64,000 bases of DNA from Streptomyces sp. Act143 (GTDB lineage: Bacteria > Actinomycetota > Actinomycetes > Streptomycetales > Streptomycetaceae), in contig NZ_QFRX01000001.1 in NCBI RefSeq assembly GCF_003143935.1, positions 7,176,129 through 7,240,128 on the forward strand, read 5' to 3'. Both the position numbers and the translations under genes were made by a program. Position 1 is the first letter of the stretch; each line of letters begins with the position of its first letter. Positions 43,594 through 52,350 of this stretch are shown piece by piece. Under the pieces are notes generated by a model. The model saw nothing but the letters and a program-made list of their open reading frames with translations, had not been told where the DNA came from and did no database searches.

Positions 43594-46214
43594 CCGAGAA
43601 CGCTCAGCAGCAGCCACCAGCGCCCGACACCGAACTGCCGACCCAGTACGCGCCGGCCGATGTAGAGGGGCCGCTGTACGAGCGCTGGGTAGAGCGCGGT
43701 TACTTCGAGGCGGACGAGAAGAGCGACAAGCCGCCCTACACCATCGTCATTCCGCCGCCCAACGTCACCGGCTCGCTCCACCTCGGGCACGCCTTCGAGC
43801 ACACCCTCATCGACGCCCTCACGCGCCGCAAGCGCATGCAGGGCTTCGAGACGCTGTGGCAGCCCGGCATGGACCACGCCGGCATCGCCACCCAGAACGT
43901 CGTCGAGAGGGAGCTGGGGAAGGAAGGCAAGTCCCGGCACGACCTGGGGCGCGAGGCCTTCGTCGAGCGCGTCTGGCAGTGGAAGGGCGAGTCCGGCGGG
44001 CAGATCAGCGGACAGATGCGGCGCCTCGGTGACGGCGTCGCCTGGTCCCGTGAGCGCTTCACCATGGACGAGGGGCTGTCCCAGGCCGTCCAGACCATCT
44101 TCAAGCGGCTCTACGACGACGAGCTGATCTACCGCGCCGAGCGCATCATCAACTGGTGCCCGCGGTGTCTCACCGCCATCTCCGACATCGAGGTCGAGTA
44201 CCAGGACGACGACGGCGAGCTGGTCAGCATGAAGTACGGGGAGGGGGACGACACCATCGTCGTCGCCACCACCCGTGCGGAGACCATGCTCGGTGACACC
44301 GCCGTCGCCGTTCACCCCGACGACGAGCGCTACCGGCACCTGGTCGGCAAGCTCATCAAGCTGCCGCTGACCGACCGCTCGATCCCGGTCGTCGCCGACA
44401 CCCACGTCGACCCCGAGTTCGGCACCGGTGCCGTCAAGGTCACCCCCGCCCACGACCCGAACGACTTCGAGATCGGCCAGCGGCACGACCTGCCGGCCAT
44501 CACGATCATGGACGAGCACGCCGTCATCACGGCCCACGGTCCGTTCCAGGGCCTGGACCGCCTGGAGGCCCGCTCCGCCATCGTCGCCGCGCTGCGCGCC
44601 GAGGGCCGGATCGTCGCCGAGAAGCGGCCCTACGTCCACTCCGTCGGCCACTGCTCGCGCTGCAAGACCACCATCGAGCCCCGCCTGTCCATGCAGTGGT
44701 GGGTCAAGGTCGGTCCGCTCGCGAAGGCCGCCGGTGACGCCGTCCGCGACGGACGCGTCAAGATCCATCCGCAGGAGATGGAGAAGCGCTACTTCGACTG
44801 GGTCGACAACCTCCACGACTGGTGCATCTCGCGGCAGTTGTGGTGGGGACACCGGATTCCGGTCTGGTACGGGCCGGAGGGCGAAGTCGTCTGCGTCGGC
44901 CCGGACGAGGAGCCGCCCTCCGGCGAGGGCTGGCGTCAGGACACCGACGTCCTCGACACCTGGTTCTCCTCCGGCCTGTGGCCCTTCTCGACCCTCGGCT
45001 GGCCCGAGCAGACCGAGTCGCTCGCGAAGTTCTACCCGAACTCCGTCCTGGTCACCGGCTACGACATCCTCTTCTTCTGGGTCGCCCGGATGATGATGTT
45101 CGGCCTGTACGCGATGGACGGCACCCCGCCGTTCCACACCATCGCCCTGCACGGCATGGTCCGCGACCAGTTCGGCAAGAAGATGTCGAAGTCCTTCGGG
45201 AACGCCGTCAATCCCCTGGACTGGATGGACAAGTACGGCAGCGACGCGCTCCGGTTCACCCTGGCCCGTGGCGCCAACCCCGGTGTCGACGTGCCGATCG
45301 GCGAGGACTGGGTCCAGGGCTCCCGCAACTTCGCCAACAAGATCTGGAACGCCACCCGCTTCGCGCTCATGAACGGCGCGACGGTGGACGGTCCGCTGCC
45401 GGACGCGTCGAAGATGTCCTCGACCGACCGGTGGATCCTGTCCCGGCTCAACTCGGTCGTCGCCGAAGTCGACGCGCTCTACGACGACTTCCAGTTCGCC
45501 AAGCTCTCCGACGCCCTCTTCCACTTCGCGTGGGACGAGGTCTTCGACTGGTACGTCGAGCTGTCCAAGACGACGTTCCAGGCGGGCGGCGAGCCGGCCG
45601 AGGTCAGCAAGCGCGTCCTCGGCGAGGTCCTCGACGTCACGCTGAGGCTGCTCCACCCGGTCGTCCCCTTCGTCACGGAGACGCTCTGGACCACCCTCAC
45701 CGGCGGGGAGTCGGTCGTCATCGCCGAGTGGCCCGCGGACAGCGGCTTCCGGGACGCGGCTGCCGAGCGTGAGATCGAGTCCCTCCAGTCCGTCATCACC
45801 GAGGTCCGCCGCTTCCGCGCCGACCAGGGCCTCCAGCCCGGCCAGCGCGTCCCGGCCCGCCTCACGCTCGACGGCACGGCCCTCGCGCCGCACGAGGCCG
45901 CCATCCGCCAGCTGCTGCGTCTGCAGCCGGAGGGTGAGGGCTTCTCGGCGACGGCGACCCTGCCGGTGGCCGGTGCCGAGGTCGCCCTCGACCTCTCCGG
46001 CACCATCGACGTCGCCGCGGAGCGCAAGCGGCTCGCCAAGGACCTCGCCGCCGCCGAGAAGGAGAAGGCGCAGGCCCAGGGCAAGCTCGGCAACGAGGCG
46101 TTCCTCGCCAAGGCCCCCGACCACGTCGTGGAGAAGATCCGCACGCGGCTCGCCAAGGCCGACGAGGACATCGCGCGCATCCAGGCCCAGTTGGAGAAGC
46201 TGCCGCCCGCGTAA
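43590..46214 (+). CDS. valS: Valyl-tRNA synthetase
   Basis: An 874-aa class I synthetase charging tRNA-Val. HIGH motif PPPNVTGSLHLGHAF near residue 52, the CP1 editing domain, KMSKS as KKMSKSFGNAV near 531, and the C-terminal coiled coil (ERKRLAKDLAAAEKEKAQAQGKL). No T-box leader is visible. GTG start; it is probably leaderless. Confidence 0.96.
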   Translation: MTENAQQQPPAPDTELPTQYAPADVEGPLYERWVERGYFEADEKSDKPPYTIVIPPPNVTGSLHLGHAFEHTLIDALTRRKRMQGFETLWQPGMDHAGIATQNVVERELGKEGKSRHDLGREAFVERVWQWKGESGGQISGQMRRLGDGVAWSRERFTMDEGLSQAVQTIFKRLYDDELIYRAERIINWCPRCLTAISDIEVEYQDDDGELVSMKYGEGDDTIVVATTRAETMLGDTAVAVHPDDERYRHLVGKLIKLPLTDRSIPVVADTHVDPEFGTGAVKVTPAHDPNDFEIGQRHDLPAITIMDEHAVITAHGPFQGLDRLEARSAIVAALRAEGRIVAEKRPYVHSVGHCSRCKTTIEPRLSMQWWVKVGPLAKAAGDAVRDGRVKIHPQEMEKRYFDWVDNLHDWCISRQLWWGHRIPVWYGPEGEVVCVGPDEEPPSGEGWRQDTDVLDTWFSSGLWPFSTLGWPEQTESLAKFYPNSVLVTGYDILFFWVARMMMFGLYAMDGTPPFHTIALHGMVRDQFGKKMSKSFGNAVNPLDWMDKYGSDALRFTLARGANPGVDVPIGEDWVQGSRNFANKIWNATRFALMNGATVDGPLPDASKMSSTDRWILSRLNSVVAEVDALYDDFQFAKLSDALFHFAWDEVFDWYVELSKTTFQAGGEPAEVSKRVLGEVLDVTLRLLHPVVPFVTETLWTTLTGGESVVIAEWPADSGFRDAAAEREIESLQSVITEVRRFRADQGLQPGQRVPARLTLDGTALAPHEAAIRQLLRLQPEGEGFSATATLPVAGAEVALDLSGTIDVAAERKRLAKDLAAAEKEKAQAQGKLGNEAFLAKAPDHVVEKIRTRLAKADEDIARIQAQLEKLPPA

Positions 46215-46229
46215 GGGTTCGTACGCCGT

Positions 46230-46267
46230 GAAAGGCCCCCGGAGGTTTTCTGCTCCGGGGGCCTTTC
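46230..46267. terminator. Terminator between valS and the mini-protein gene
   Basis: 15-bp perfect stem gaaaggcccccggag (46230-46244) and ctccgggggcctttc (46253-46267); convergent genes flank it. The right arm ends 3 bases from the mini-protein stop codon. Confidence 0.85.
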
Positions 46268-46269
46268 GG

Positions 46270-46461
46270 CTACTCCTCCTCGTCCTTCCTGTTCCTGTCC
46301 CGCGCCACCCCCACCAGGCTCCGCACCGCCAACCCCGCGGCGATCAGTGTCAACGCGGCCACCACCAGGCCGATGATCGCCAGTGCGGGCGTACCCGTGG
46401 CGGCCAGGGCGCCCGTGCCGCCGGTTCCTAGGGCGGCGGCGTCCGTGGGCTTGCCGTACAT
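46270..46461 (-). CDS. 63-aa membrane protein with LAATG sorting-like motif
   Basis: A 63-aa protein: a short Gly/Ala-rich N-terminus (MYGKPTDAAALGTGGTG), LAATG, a hydrophobic helix (LAIIGLVVAALTLIAAGLAV) and a basic-then-acidic tail. This is the layout of a class E sortase LAXTG sorting signal, but no N-terminal signal peptide precedes it, so it may simply be a single-pass membrane protein. ATG 46461 with GGAG upstream. It is followed by the GT2 gene on the same strand. Confidence 0.6.
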   Translation of the reverse strand: MYGKPTDAAALGTGGTGALAATGTPALAIIGLVVAALTLIAAGLAVRSLVGVARDRNRKDEEE

Positions 46462-46489
46462 GGTCAACTCCGTTCATACAAAAGGGGGT

Positions 46490-47557
46490 TCAGGTCGCCA
46501 CCCACCGCTCCTCGCGCCGCAGCACCAGGTCGATCAGCGACCTGACGAACACGGCCTGGCGGAAGGCGTCGTAGAGCAGCTCGGGGATCAGGGGAGCGGC
46601 GAGCAGTACCGCACGGCGGCCCGCGCCCCGTACGGTCAGCACGCGCTCGGCGACGAACAGGAGCGTGATCCCGGCCCAGAAGACCGAGACGCCCTGCCAG
46701 CCCACCAGCGTCAGGCTGAGCACGGTGAACGCCGTGAACAACGCCAGGGCCAGTGCCCCGAGCCCGAGCAGGAACTGCTGCCGGAAGTACGGCGCGGTCA
46801 CCCGCGTCCAGCCGTAGTCGCGCAGGTTCTCCAGCGCGCCCCGCTGCCAGCGCAGCCGCTGGTGCCACAGCTTGCCGAGGCTCGGCATGACCTCGGTGAC
46901 CAGCCGGCAGCCGGCGGGGGAGACCGTGCGGTGGCCGAGCGTCTTGACCGCCTTGGTCATCTCGTCGTCCTCGGTGAGGGAGGCGAGGCTGTAGCAGCCG
47001 GTGCCGCCGCCGAGGAGGCCGTCCCGGCGCGCCTGGCGGACCTCGCGCAGCACCCGCGCGCGGAACAGGGTGCCCGTGCCGGTGAGGACGGCCGCCTCGT
47101 CGTGCTTGCGGCGGATCTCCACGGCGTAGCGCTGGTACTCCATGCGTTGCAGCAGGCCCAGCAGGCCGCCGCCCTCCTCGCCGTAGAAGACGCCTCCCAC
47201 GGCTCCCACCTCGGGGTCGTCGAGGGCGTCGACGGCGCAGCGTACGAAGCCGGGGTCGAGGACGGTGTCGGCGTCCTGGACGAGGACGAGGGCGTCGTCG
47301 CCGAGGTCGTCGAGCAGCCGCTCCAGCACCTGGTTCAGGGCGCCCGCCTTCTTGTCGCGGTTGGCCACCGGGACGAAGACCTCGGCGCCGATCCGCTCGG
47401 CGATCGCGGCGGTGGCGTCGGTGCAGTTGTCGGCGGCGACGACGATCCGGTCCGGGCGCAGGGTCTGCCGGTAGAGGCCGGCGAGGGCGGCGGCCACGCG
47501 GTCCTGTTCGTCGTGGGCCGGGATGATCGCCACCAGGCGCCTGTCCGAGCTGTTCAT
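46490..47557 (-). CDS. Membrane glycosyltransferase, family 2 (processive type)
   Basis: A 355-aa GT2 enzyme. The GT-A domain has IIPAHDEQDRV, the DADT (DxD) near residue 95, a TEDDE acidic block and QRLRW, the QxxRW motif typical of processive synthases such as cellulose, chitin or hyaluronan synthases. Two to three membrane helices follow. Substrate unknown; it likely makes a surface glycan. 28 bases upstream of the mini-protein gene on the same strand. Confidence 0.82.
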   Translation of the reverse strand: MNSSDRRLVAIIPAHDEQDRVAAALAGLYRQTLRPDRIVVAADNCTDATAAIAERIGAEVFVPVANRDKKAGALNQVLERLLDDLGDDALVLVQDADTVLDPGFVRCAVDALDDPEVGAVGGVFYGEEGGGLLGLLQRMEYQRYAVEIRRKHDEAAVLTGTGTLFRARVLREVRQARRDGLLGGGTGCYSLASLTEDDEMTKAVKTLGHRTVSPAGCRLVTEVMPSLGKLWHQRLRWQRGALENLRDYGWTRVTAPYFRQQFLLGLGALALALFTAFTVLSLTLVGWQGVSVFWAGITLLFVAERVLTVRGAGRRAVLLAAPLIPELLYDAFRQAVFVRSLIDLVLRREERWVAT

Positions 47558-47696
47558 GCTTCAACGGTCGGGGTGGCGGGTTGCGGCCAGGGTGCCGCGG
47601 GGGTGCGGGCCGGGTGCGGGCGGCGCGCGGCGCGAGGTCAGGACGGAGGACCTGGGACCAAAGTCACCGGACCATCGCTCGGAGCCGGGTCGAGGG

Positions 47697-48392
47697 TCAC
47701 TCGGGCAGGCGGTAGCGGTAGCCGACGCCGCGGACCGTGCTGATCCAGGTGGTGTCCCCGGTGGCCGCCGCGATCTTGCGGCGCAGTCGCAGCACGGCGT
47801 ACTTCACGCGCGCGTGGCCGGAGTCCGCCGCGTCGTGCCAGACCAGGCGGAGCAACTGCTCGTAGGTCAGGGCCTGGCCGGGATGCTCCGCGAACGTGCT
47901 CAGCAGGTCGAACTCCAGGGCGGTCAGAGCGAGCGGGACGCCGTCGGCGCTGGCCGCGCGGGTGGCCGCGTCGACCTGAAGCCCGTTCTGCGGGGCCGCC
48001 GCCCTCGCCGCCCCCGCCGCGCACGGCACCCGGCGGGTCAGCCGCCGGACGATGCGCGGGAAGCCCTCCGCCGAGGGCGTGAGGTAGCTGAGGTAGTCGT
48101 CGGCGCCCTCCCGATAGGCGCGGATGGCGTCGTCCGCGACGTACTCGGCGGAGAACAGCAGCACCGGCATGTCGTTCACGGCGCGGACCCGGCCGAGCAG
48201 CTTCCACGGGTCGCAGTCGGGCAGGTGCACGCCGAGGAGGAGGGCGTCCGGGGACAGTTCGAGCAGGGCGCGCTCGGCTGCGGCGCCGTCGGCGGTGCGC
48301 TCGACGCGGTAGCCCTGCTCCCGGAGCATCGAGGCGATGACCTCGGCGGGCCGGTCGAGGTGCAGGGCGATCAGGACCAAAGGGGCGCACAT
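47697..48392 (-). CDS. Atypical OmpR-type response regulator lacking the phosphoacceptor
   Basis: A 231-aa regulator: an N-terminal receiver-like domain and a C-terminal OmpR winged helix (LTALEFDLLSTFAEHPGQAL; RGVGYRYRLPE). In the receiver the phosphorylated Asp position (PDALLLGVHLP) is Gly54, the early acidic pair is missing (LVLIALHLD), and the conserved Lys in YLTKP is replaced (YLSYLT). It therefore cannot be phosphorylated in the usual way and probably works constitutively or by another signal. No kinase is adjacent. ATG 48392; 139 bases from the GT2 gene. Confidence 0.78.
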   Translation of the reverse strand: MCAPLVLIALHLDRPAEVIASMLREQGYRVERTADGAAAERALLELSPDALLLGVHLPDCDPWKLLGRVRAVNDMPVLLFSAEYVADDAIRAYREGADDYLSYLTPSAEGFPRIVRRLTRRVPCAAGAARAAAPQNGLQVDAATRAASADGVPLALTALEFDLLSTFAEHPGQALTYEQLLRLVWHDAADSGHARVKYAVLRLRRKIAAATGDTTWISTVRGVGYRYRLPE

Positions 48393-48465
48393 AAGCACCA
48401 AAGGTAACGATTCGCTCCCGGGACCGAGAGGCCCGTTGTCGGCGGCCGTCCGTAGACTGGGCCCC

Positions 48466-49974
48466 GTGAGTGAGCTCCCCCCTGAGGACAGCGGGTACCC
48501 CGACCCCTTCGACGAGATCGTCGCGGCCGAGACCGACCGCGACCCCGACCTCGCGGTCATCGAGGCCGGCAGCCGTACGCTGCGCACGCAGGGCGGCCCG
48601 CCGGCCGCCGACGTGCCCGCGCGGCCCGAGGACCCCGAGGTCGACAAGGCGCTGCGCGTGGTCGAGGCCGAGCTGGCCACGCGCTGGGGCGAGACCAAGC
48701 TGGAGCCGTCCGTCAGCCGGATCGCCGCGCTGATGGACGTGCTGGGCGAGCCGCAGCGGTCGTACCCCTCGATCCACATCACGGGGACGAACGGCAAGAC
48801 CTCGACGGCCCGCATGATCGAGGCCCTGCTCGGCGCCTTCGAGCTGCGCACCGGGCGGTACACCAGCCCGCACGTGCAGTCGGTCACCGAGCGCATCAGC
48901 CTCGACGGGGCGCCGATCTCCGCCGAGCGCTTCATCGAGACGTACGACGACATCAAGCCGTACGTCGAGATGGTCGACTCCCAGCAGGAGTACCGCCTGT
49001 CCTTCTTCGAGGTGCTGACCGGCATGGCGTACGCCGCCTTCGCGGACGCGCCCGTGGATGTCGCCGTCGTCGAGGTCGGCATGGGCGGCACCTGGGACGC
49101 CACCAACGTCATCGACGCCGACGTCGCCGTGGTCACGCCCATCGACCTCGACCACACCGACCGGCTCGGCGAGACGCCCGGCGAGATCGCCAAGGAGAAG
49201 GCCGGCATCATCAAGCAGGACGCCACCGTCATCCTGGCCCAGCAGCCGGTCGACGCCGCCCAGGTCCTGTTGAAGAAGGCCGTCGAGGTCGACGCCACGG
49301 TGGCCCGGGAGGGGCTGGAGTTCGGCGTCGTCTCGCGGCAGGTGGCCGTCGGCGGTCAGCTGCTGACGCTGCGCGGGCTCGGCGGGGAGTACGACGAGGT
49401 GTACATCCCGCTGCACGGCCCCTACCAGGCGCACAACGCCGCCGTCGCGCTCGCCGCGGTGGAGGCGTTCTTCGGCGTCGGCTCGCAGCGGCCCGAGCCG
49501 CTGGACATCGAGACCGTCCGCAAGGCCTTCGCCGCCGTCTCCTCGCCGGGCCGGCTGGAGGTCGTCCGGCGGTCGCCGACCGTCGTGCTGGACGCCGCCC
49601 ACAACCCGGCGGGCGCCCGCGCCACCGCCGAGGCCGTCGGTGAGGCCTTCGACTTCAGCCGGCTGATCGGCGTGGTCGGGGCGAGCGGCGACAAGAACGT
49701 ACGAGGGCTGCTGGAGGCCTTCGAGCCGATCTTCGCGGAGGTCGTGATCACGCAGAACTCCAGCCACCGCGCCATGGACGCCGACGAGCTCGCCGCGATC
49801 GCCGTCGAGGTCTTCGGCGAGGAGCGCGTCCAGGTCGAGCCGCGGCTGCCGGACGCCCTGGAGGCCGCGATCACCCTGGCCGAGGAGGAGGGCGAGTTCG
49901 CGGGCGGCGGCGTGCTCGTCACCGGTTCCGTCATCACTGTCGGCGAGGCCCGACTGCTTCTGGGGAGGGGCTGA
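48466..49974 (+). CDS. folC: Folylpolyglutamate synthase/dihydrofolate synthase
   Basis: A 502-aa Mur-ligase-family enzyme adding glutamate to folates. The ATP site GTNGKTS near residue 108, the substrate block SPHVQSVTERI, DLDHTDRLG and the C-terminal DAAHNPAGARA are present. An acidic N-terminal extension of about 65 residues is typical of streptomycetes. GTG 48466; TAGACT lies 7 bases upstream, suggesting a leaderless transcript. It leads into DUF4233 and ndk. Confidence 0.93.
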   Translation: MSELPPEDSGYPDPFDEIVAAETDRDPDLAVIEAGSRTLRTQGGPPAADVPARPEDPEVDKALRVVEAELATRWGETKLEPSVSRIAALMDVLGEPQRSYPSIHITGTNGKTSTARMIEALLGAFELRTGRYTSPHVQSVTERISLDGAPISAERFIETYDDIKPYVEMVDSQQEYRLSFFEVLTGMAYAAFADAPVDVAVVEVGMGGTWDATNVIDADVAVVTPIDLDHTDRLGETPGEIAKEKAGIIKQDATVILAQQPVDAAQVLLKKAVEVDATVAREGLEFGVVSRQVAVGGQLLTLRGLGGEYDEVYIPLHGPYQAHNAAVALAAVEAFFGVGSQRPEPLDIETVRKAFAAVSSPGRLEVVRRSPTVVLDAAHNPAGARATAEAVGEAFDFSRLIGVVGASGDKNVRGLLEAFEPIFAEVVITQNSSHRAMDADELAAIAVEVFGEERVQVEPRLPDALEAAITLAEEEGEFAGGGVLVTGSVITVGEARLLLGRG

Positions 49975-49980
49975 CCGCCC

Positions 49981-50337
49981 GTGCGCACGCTCTGTTCTTC
50001 GACCCTGATCGGCGAGTTCTTCGTCATCGGCTTCGCCGCCCTGGTGGCGATGAAGGACGACGACCTGACCACGTCCACGGTGTGGACGGTCAGCGGCATC
50101 GCGATGTTCCTGTGCCTGGCGCTGTGCGGCATGGTCACCCGGCCGGGCGGCATCGCCCTCGGCTGGGCCCTCCAGATCGCCCTGATCGCCTCCGGGTTCG
50201 CCGTGCCGACGATGTTCTTCCTGGGCGCGGTCTTCGCCGCCCTGTGGTGGGCCTCGGTGCACTACGGCCGGAAGATCGACGAGGCGAAGGCCAGGTTCGC
50301 GGCACAGTCCGAGGCCGCTGCACCTGACGCCGCGTAG
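49981..50337 (+). CDS. DUF4233 membrane protein
   Basis: A 118-aa integral membrane protein with four helices (LIGEFFVIGFAALVAM; VSGIAMFLCLALCGM; ALGWALQIALIASGFAV; MFFLGAVFAALWWASV). The family regularly sits between folC and ndk in actinobacteria. Role unknown. Six bases separate it from folC. Its 3' end is the first copy of a 34-bp tandem repeat. Confidence 0.85.
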   Translation: MRTLCSSTLIGEFFVIGFAALVAMKDDDLTTSTVWTVSGIAMFLCLALCGMVTRPGGIALGWALQIALIASGFAVPTMFFLGAVFAALWWASVHYGRKIDEAKARFAAQSEAAAPDAA

Positions 50338-50454
50338 CACAGGCACGGACGGTATGCCCGACGCTGCGTGGCGCAGGCCGGGACGGTATGCCCGACGCTG
50401 CGTGGCGCAGGCCCGGACGGTATACCTGACGCTGCGTGACAGACGGCCGGACAC
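50324..50454. repeat. 34-bp tandem repeat at the DUF4233 3' end
   Basis: Copies at 50324-50357, 50358-50391, 50392-50425 and a partial one at 50426-50454, built on gacgctgcgtggcgcaggcc and ending cggtatgc. The first copy holds the gene's last codons and TAG. Confidence 0.85.
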
Positions 50455-50513
50455 GCCCTGTAACCTCGGTCTTCCCGCACCACGCTTGACACGCTCGACT
50501 AAGGAGCCCCCTC

Positions 50514-50927
50514 GTGACGCAGCGCACCCTCGTCCTCCTCAAGCCCGACGCCGTCCGTCGTGGCCTGACCGGCGAGATCATCAGCCGTATCGAGCGCAAG
50601 GCCGGCTGGCAGATCACCGCGCTGGAGCTGCGCACCCTGGACCAGGAGACCCTGGAGCAGCACTACGGCGAGCACAAGGGCAAGCCCTTCTACGAGCCGT
50701 TGGTGGAGTTCATGGCCTCCGGCCCGGTCGTGGCGCTGATCGTCGAGGGCGAGCGGGTCATCGAGGGGGTGCGGGCGCTGGCCGGTCCCACCGACCCGAT
50801 CGCCGCCGCCCCCGGCTCGATCCGCGGTGACTACGGCGTGATCGTCCGCGAGAACCTCATCCACGCCTCCGACTCCGAGGAGTCCGCCGAGCGCGAGGTG
50901 AAGATCTTCTTCCCGGGTCGCGCGTAG
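50514..50927 (+). CDS. ndk: Nucleoside diphosphate kinase
   Basis: A 137-aa NDP kinase balancing nucleotide triphosphate pools. KPDAVRRGLTGEI at the N-terminus and the catalytic histidine in ENLIHASDSEESA (near residue 117) are conserved. GTG start with AAGGAG upstream. Confidence 0.97.
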   Translation: MTQRTLVLLKPDAVRRGLTGEIISRIERKAGWQITALELRTLDQETLEQHYGEHKGKPFYEPLVEFMASGPVVALIVEGERVIEGVRALAGPTDPIAAAPGSIRGDYGVIVRENLIHASDSEESAEREVKIFFPGRA

Positions 50928-50943
50928 CGCGTGCGGCGGCCGT

Positions 50944-50973
50944 GAAAGTCCGGGGGACCGCCTCCGGACTTTC
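50944..50973 (+). terminator. Terminator of ndk
   Basis: 13-bp stem (one G-T pair) gaaagtccggggg (50944-50956) and cctccggactttc at 50961-50973, followed by tt. Confidence 0.75.
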
Positions 50974-51179
50974 TTGGCATATGCGTGCCGATCGAGGGAA
51001 CGAGCACCCCCGAACGCCCCTCTCCAGGAGCGAACCGTGTCGGCATCTGCTGACAATGGCGGAGACCCTTACGCAGTGTCCGTGCGGGCGCCACTACGAT
51101 GGAAGCCTTCACGTCACAGCACCCACTTCGCCGACCTGAAAAGCCCTCAAAAGCTCCCAGGAAGGCCAGACGAATCCTG

Positions 51180-52211
51180 ATGGGGAACTCAATGTCGTTC
51201 ATCGGCCGTGACATGGCTGTCGACCTCGGGACCGCCAACACGCTGGTGTACGTCAGGGGTCGCGGGATCGTACTCAACGAGCCGTCCGTCGTCGCGATCA
51301 ACACCAACACCGGTGGCATCCTGGCGGTCGGCGCCGAAGCGAAGAAGATGATCGGGCGCACGCCCGGCAACATCGTTGCCGTCCGTCCGCTGAAGGACGG
51401 CGTGATCGCCGACTTCGAGATCACCGAGCGGATGCTCCGCTACTTCATCCTGAAGATCCACAAGCGGCGGTATCTGGCTCGTCCGCGGGTCGTCGTCTGT
51501 GTGCCCTCGGGCATCACCGGCGTCGAGCGCCGCGCCGTCATCGAGGCGTCGTCCCAGGCCGGCGCCCGCCAGGTGCACATCATCGAGGAACCCATGGCCG
51601 CGGCCATCGGCTCCGGCCTGCCGGTCCACGAGGCCACGGGCAACATGGTGGTCGACATCGGCGGCGGCACGACGGAGGTCGCGGTCATCTCGCTCGGCGG
51701 GATCGTCACCGCCCAGTCGATCCGCGTCGCGGGCGACGAACTGGACAACGCGATCATCCAGCACATCAAGAAGGAGTACTCCCTCCTCCTCGGTGAGCGG
51801 ACGGCCGAGCAGATCAAGATCACGATCGGTTCGGCGTACGACCTCGACTCCGACGAGCACACCGAAATCCGCGGCCGGGACCTCGTCTCCGGGCTGCCCA
51901 AGACCGTCGTCATCTCGGCCGCCGAAGTCCGCAAGGCGATCGAGGAACCCGTCAACGCGATCGTGGACGCCGTCAAGACGACCCTCGACAAGTGCCCGCC
52001 CGAGCTGTCCGGCGACATCATGGACCGCGGAATCGTTCTGACCGGCGGCGGAGCCCTGCTGCGCGGTCTCGACGAGCGGCTGCGCCGGGAGACGGGCATG
52101 CCGATCCACATCGCCGAGGACCCGCTGGACAGCGTGGCGCTCGGCTCCGGCAAGTGCGTGGAGGAGTTCGAGGCGCTCCAGCAGGTGCTGGACGCCCAGC
52201 CGCGCAGATGA
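51180..52211 (+). CDS. mreB: Actin-like cell-shape protein MreB
   Basis: A 343-aa bacterial actin. The phosphate-1 loop DLGTANTLVYV, phosphate-2 DIGGGTTEVAV and adenosine motif LTGGGALLRGLDE are intact. In Streptomyces MreB is not needed for hyphal tip growth but protects spore and aerial walls. ATG 51180 (MGNSMSFIGRD) is the family start. A gap with a hairpin separates it from mreC. Confidence 0.97.
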   Translation: MGNSMSFIGRDMAVDLGTANTLVYVRGRGIVLNEPSVVAINTNTGGILAVGAEAKKMIGRTPGNIVAVRPLKDGVIADFEITERMLRYFILKIHKRRYLARPRVVVCVPSGITGVERRAVIEASSQAGARQVHIIEEPMAAAIGSGLPVHEATGNMVVDIGGGTTEVAVISLGGIVTAQSIRVAGDELDNAIIQHIKKEYSLLLGERTAEQIKITIGSAYDLDSDEHTEIRGRDLVSGLPKTVVISAAEVRKAIEEPVNAIVDAVKTTLDKCPPELSGDIMDRGIVLTGGGALLRGLDERLRRETGMPIHIAEDPLDSVALGSGKCVEEFEALQQVLDAQPRR

Positions 52212-52226
52212 CGTAACTCTTCGATT

Positions 52227-52260
52227 CCGCCGTACGGGATGATCTCCTCTCGTACGGCGG
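52227..52260 (+). terminator. Hairpin between mreB and mreC
   Basis: 10-bp perfect stem ccgccgtacg (52227-52236) with cgtacggcgg (52251-52260), 14-base loop; a weak terminator or attenuator that would lower mreC expression relative to mreB. Confidence 0.5.
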
Positions 52261-52350
52261 ATCGTTGATATAGAGGCATAAGCTCGCCCGTACACAACCG
52301 CACATTCTGAACACTGCACATTCCTATTGAGGAAGGCACGGCCGCCGCAC

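Noticed and set aside
43503..46124. 873-codon open frame opposite valS
   Set aside because: Shadow of valS; no start signals, Leu/Gly/Asp-rich junk.
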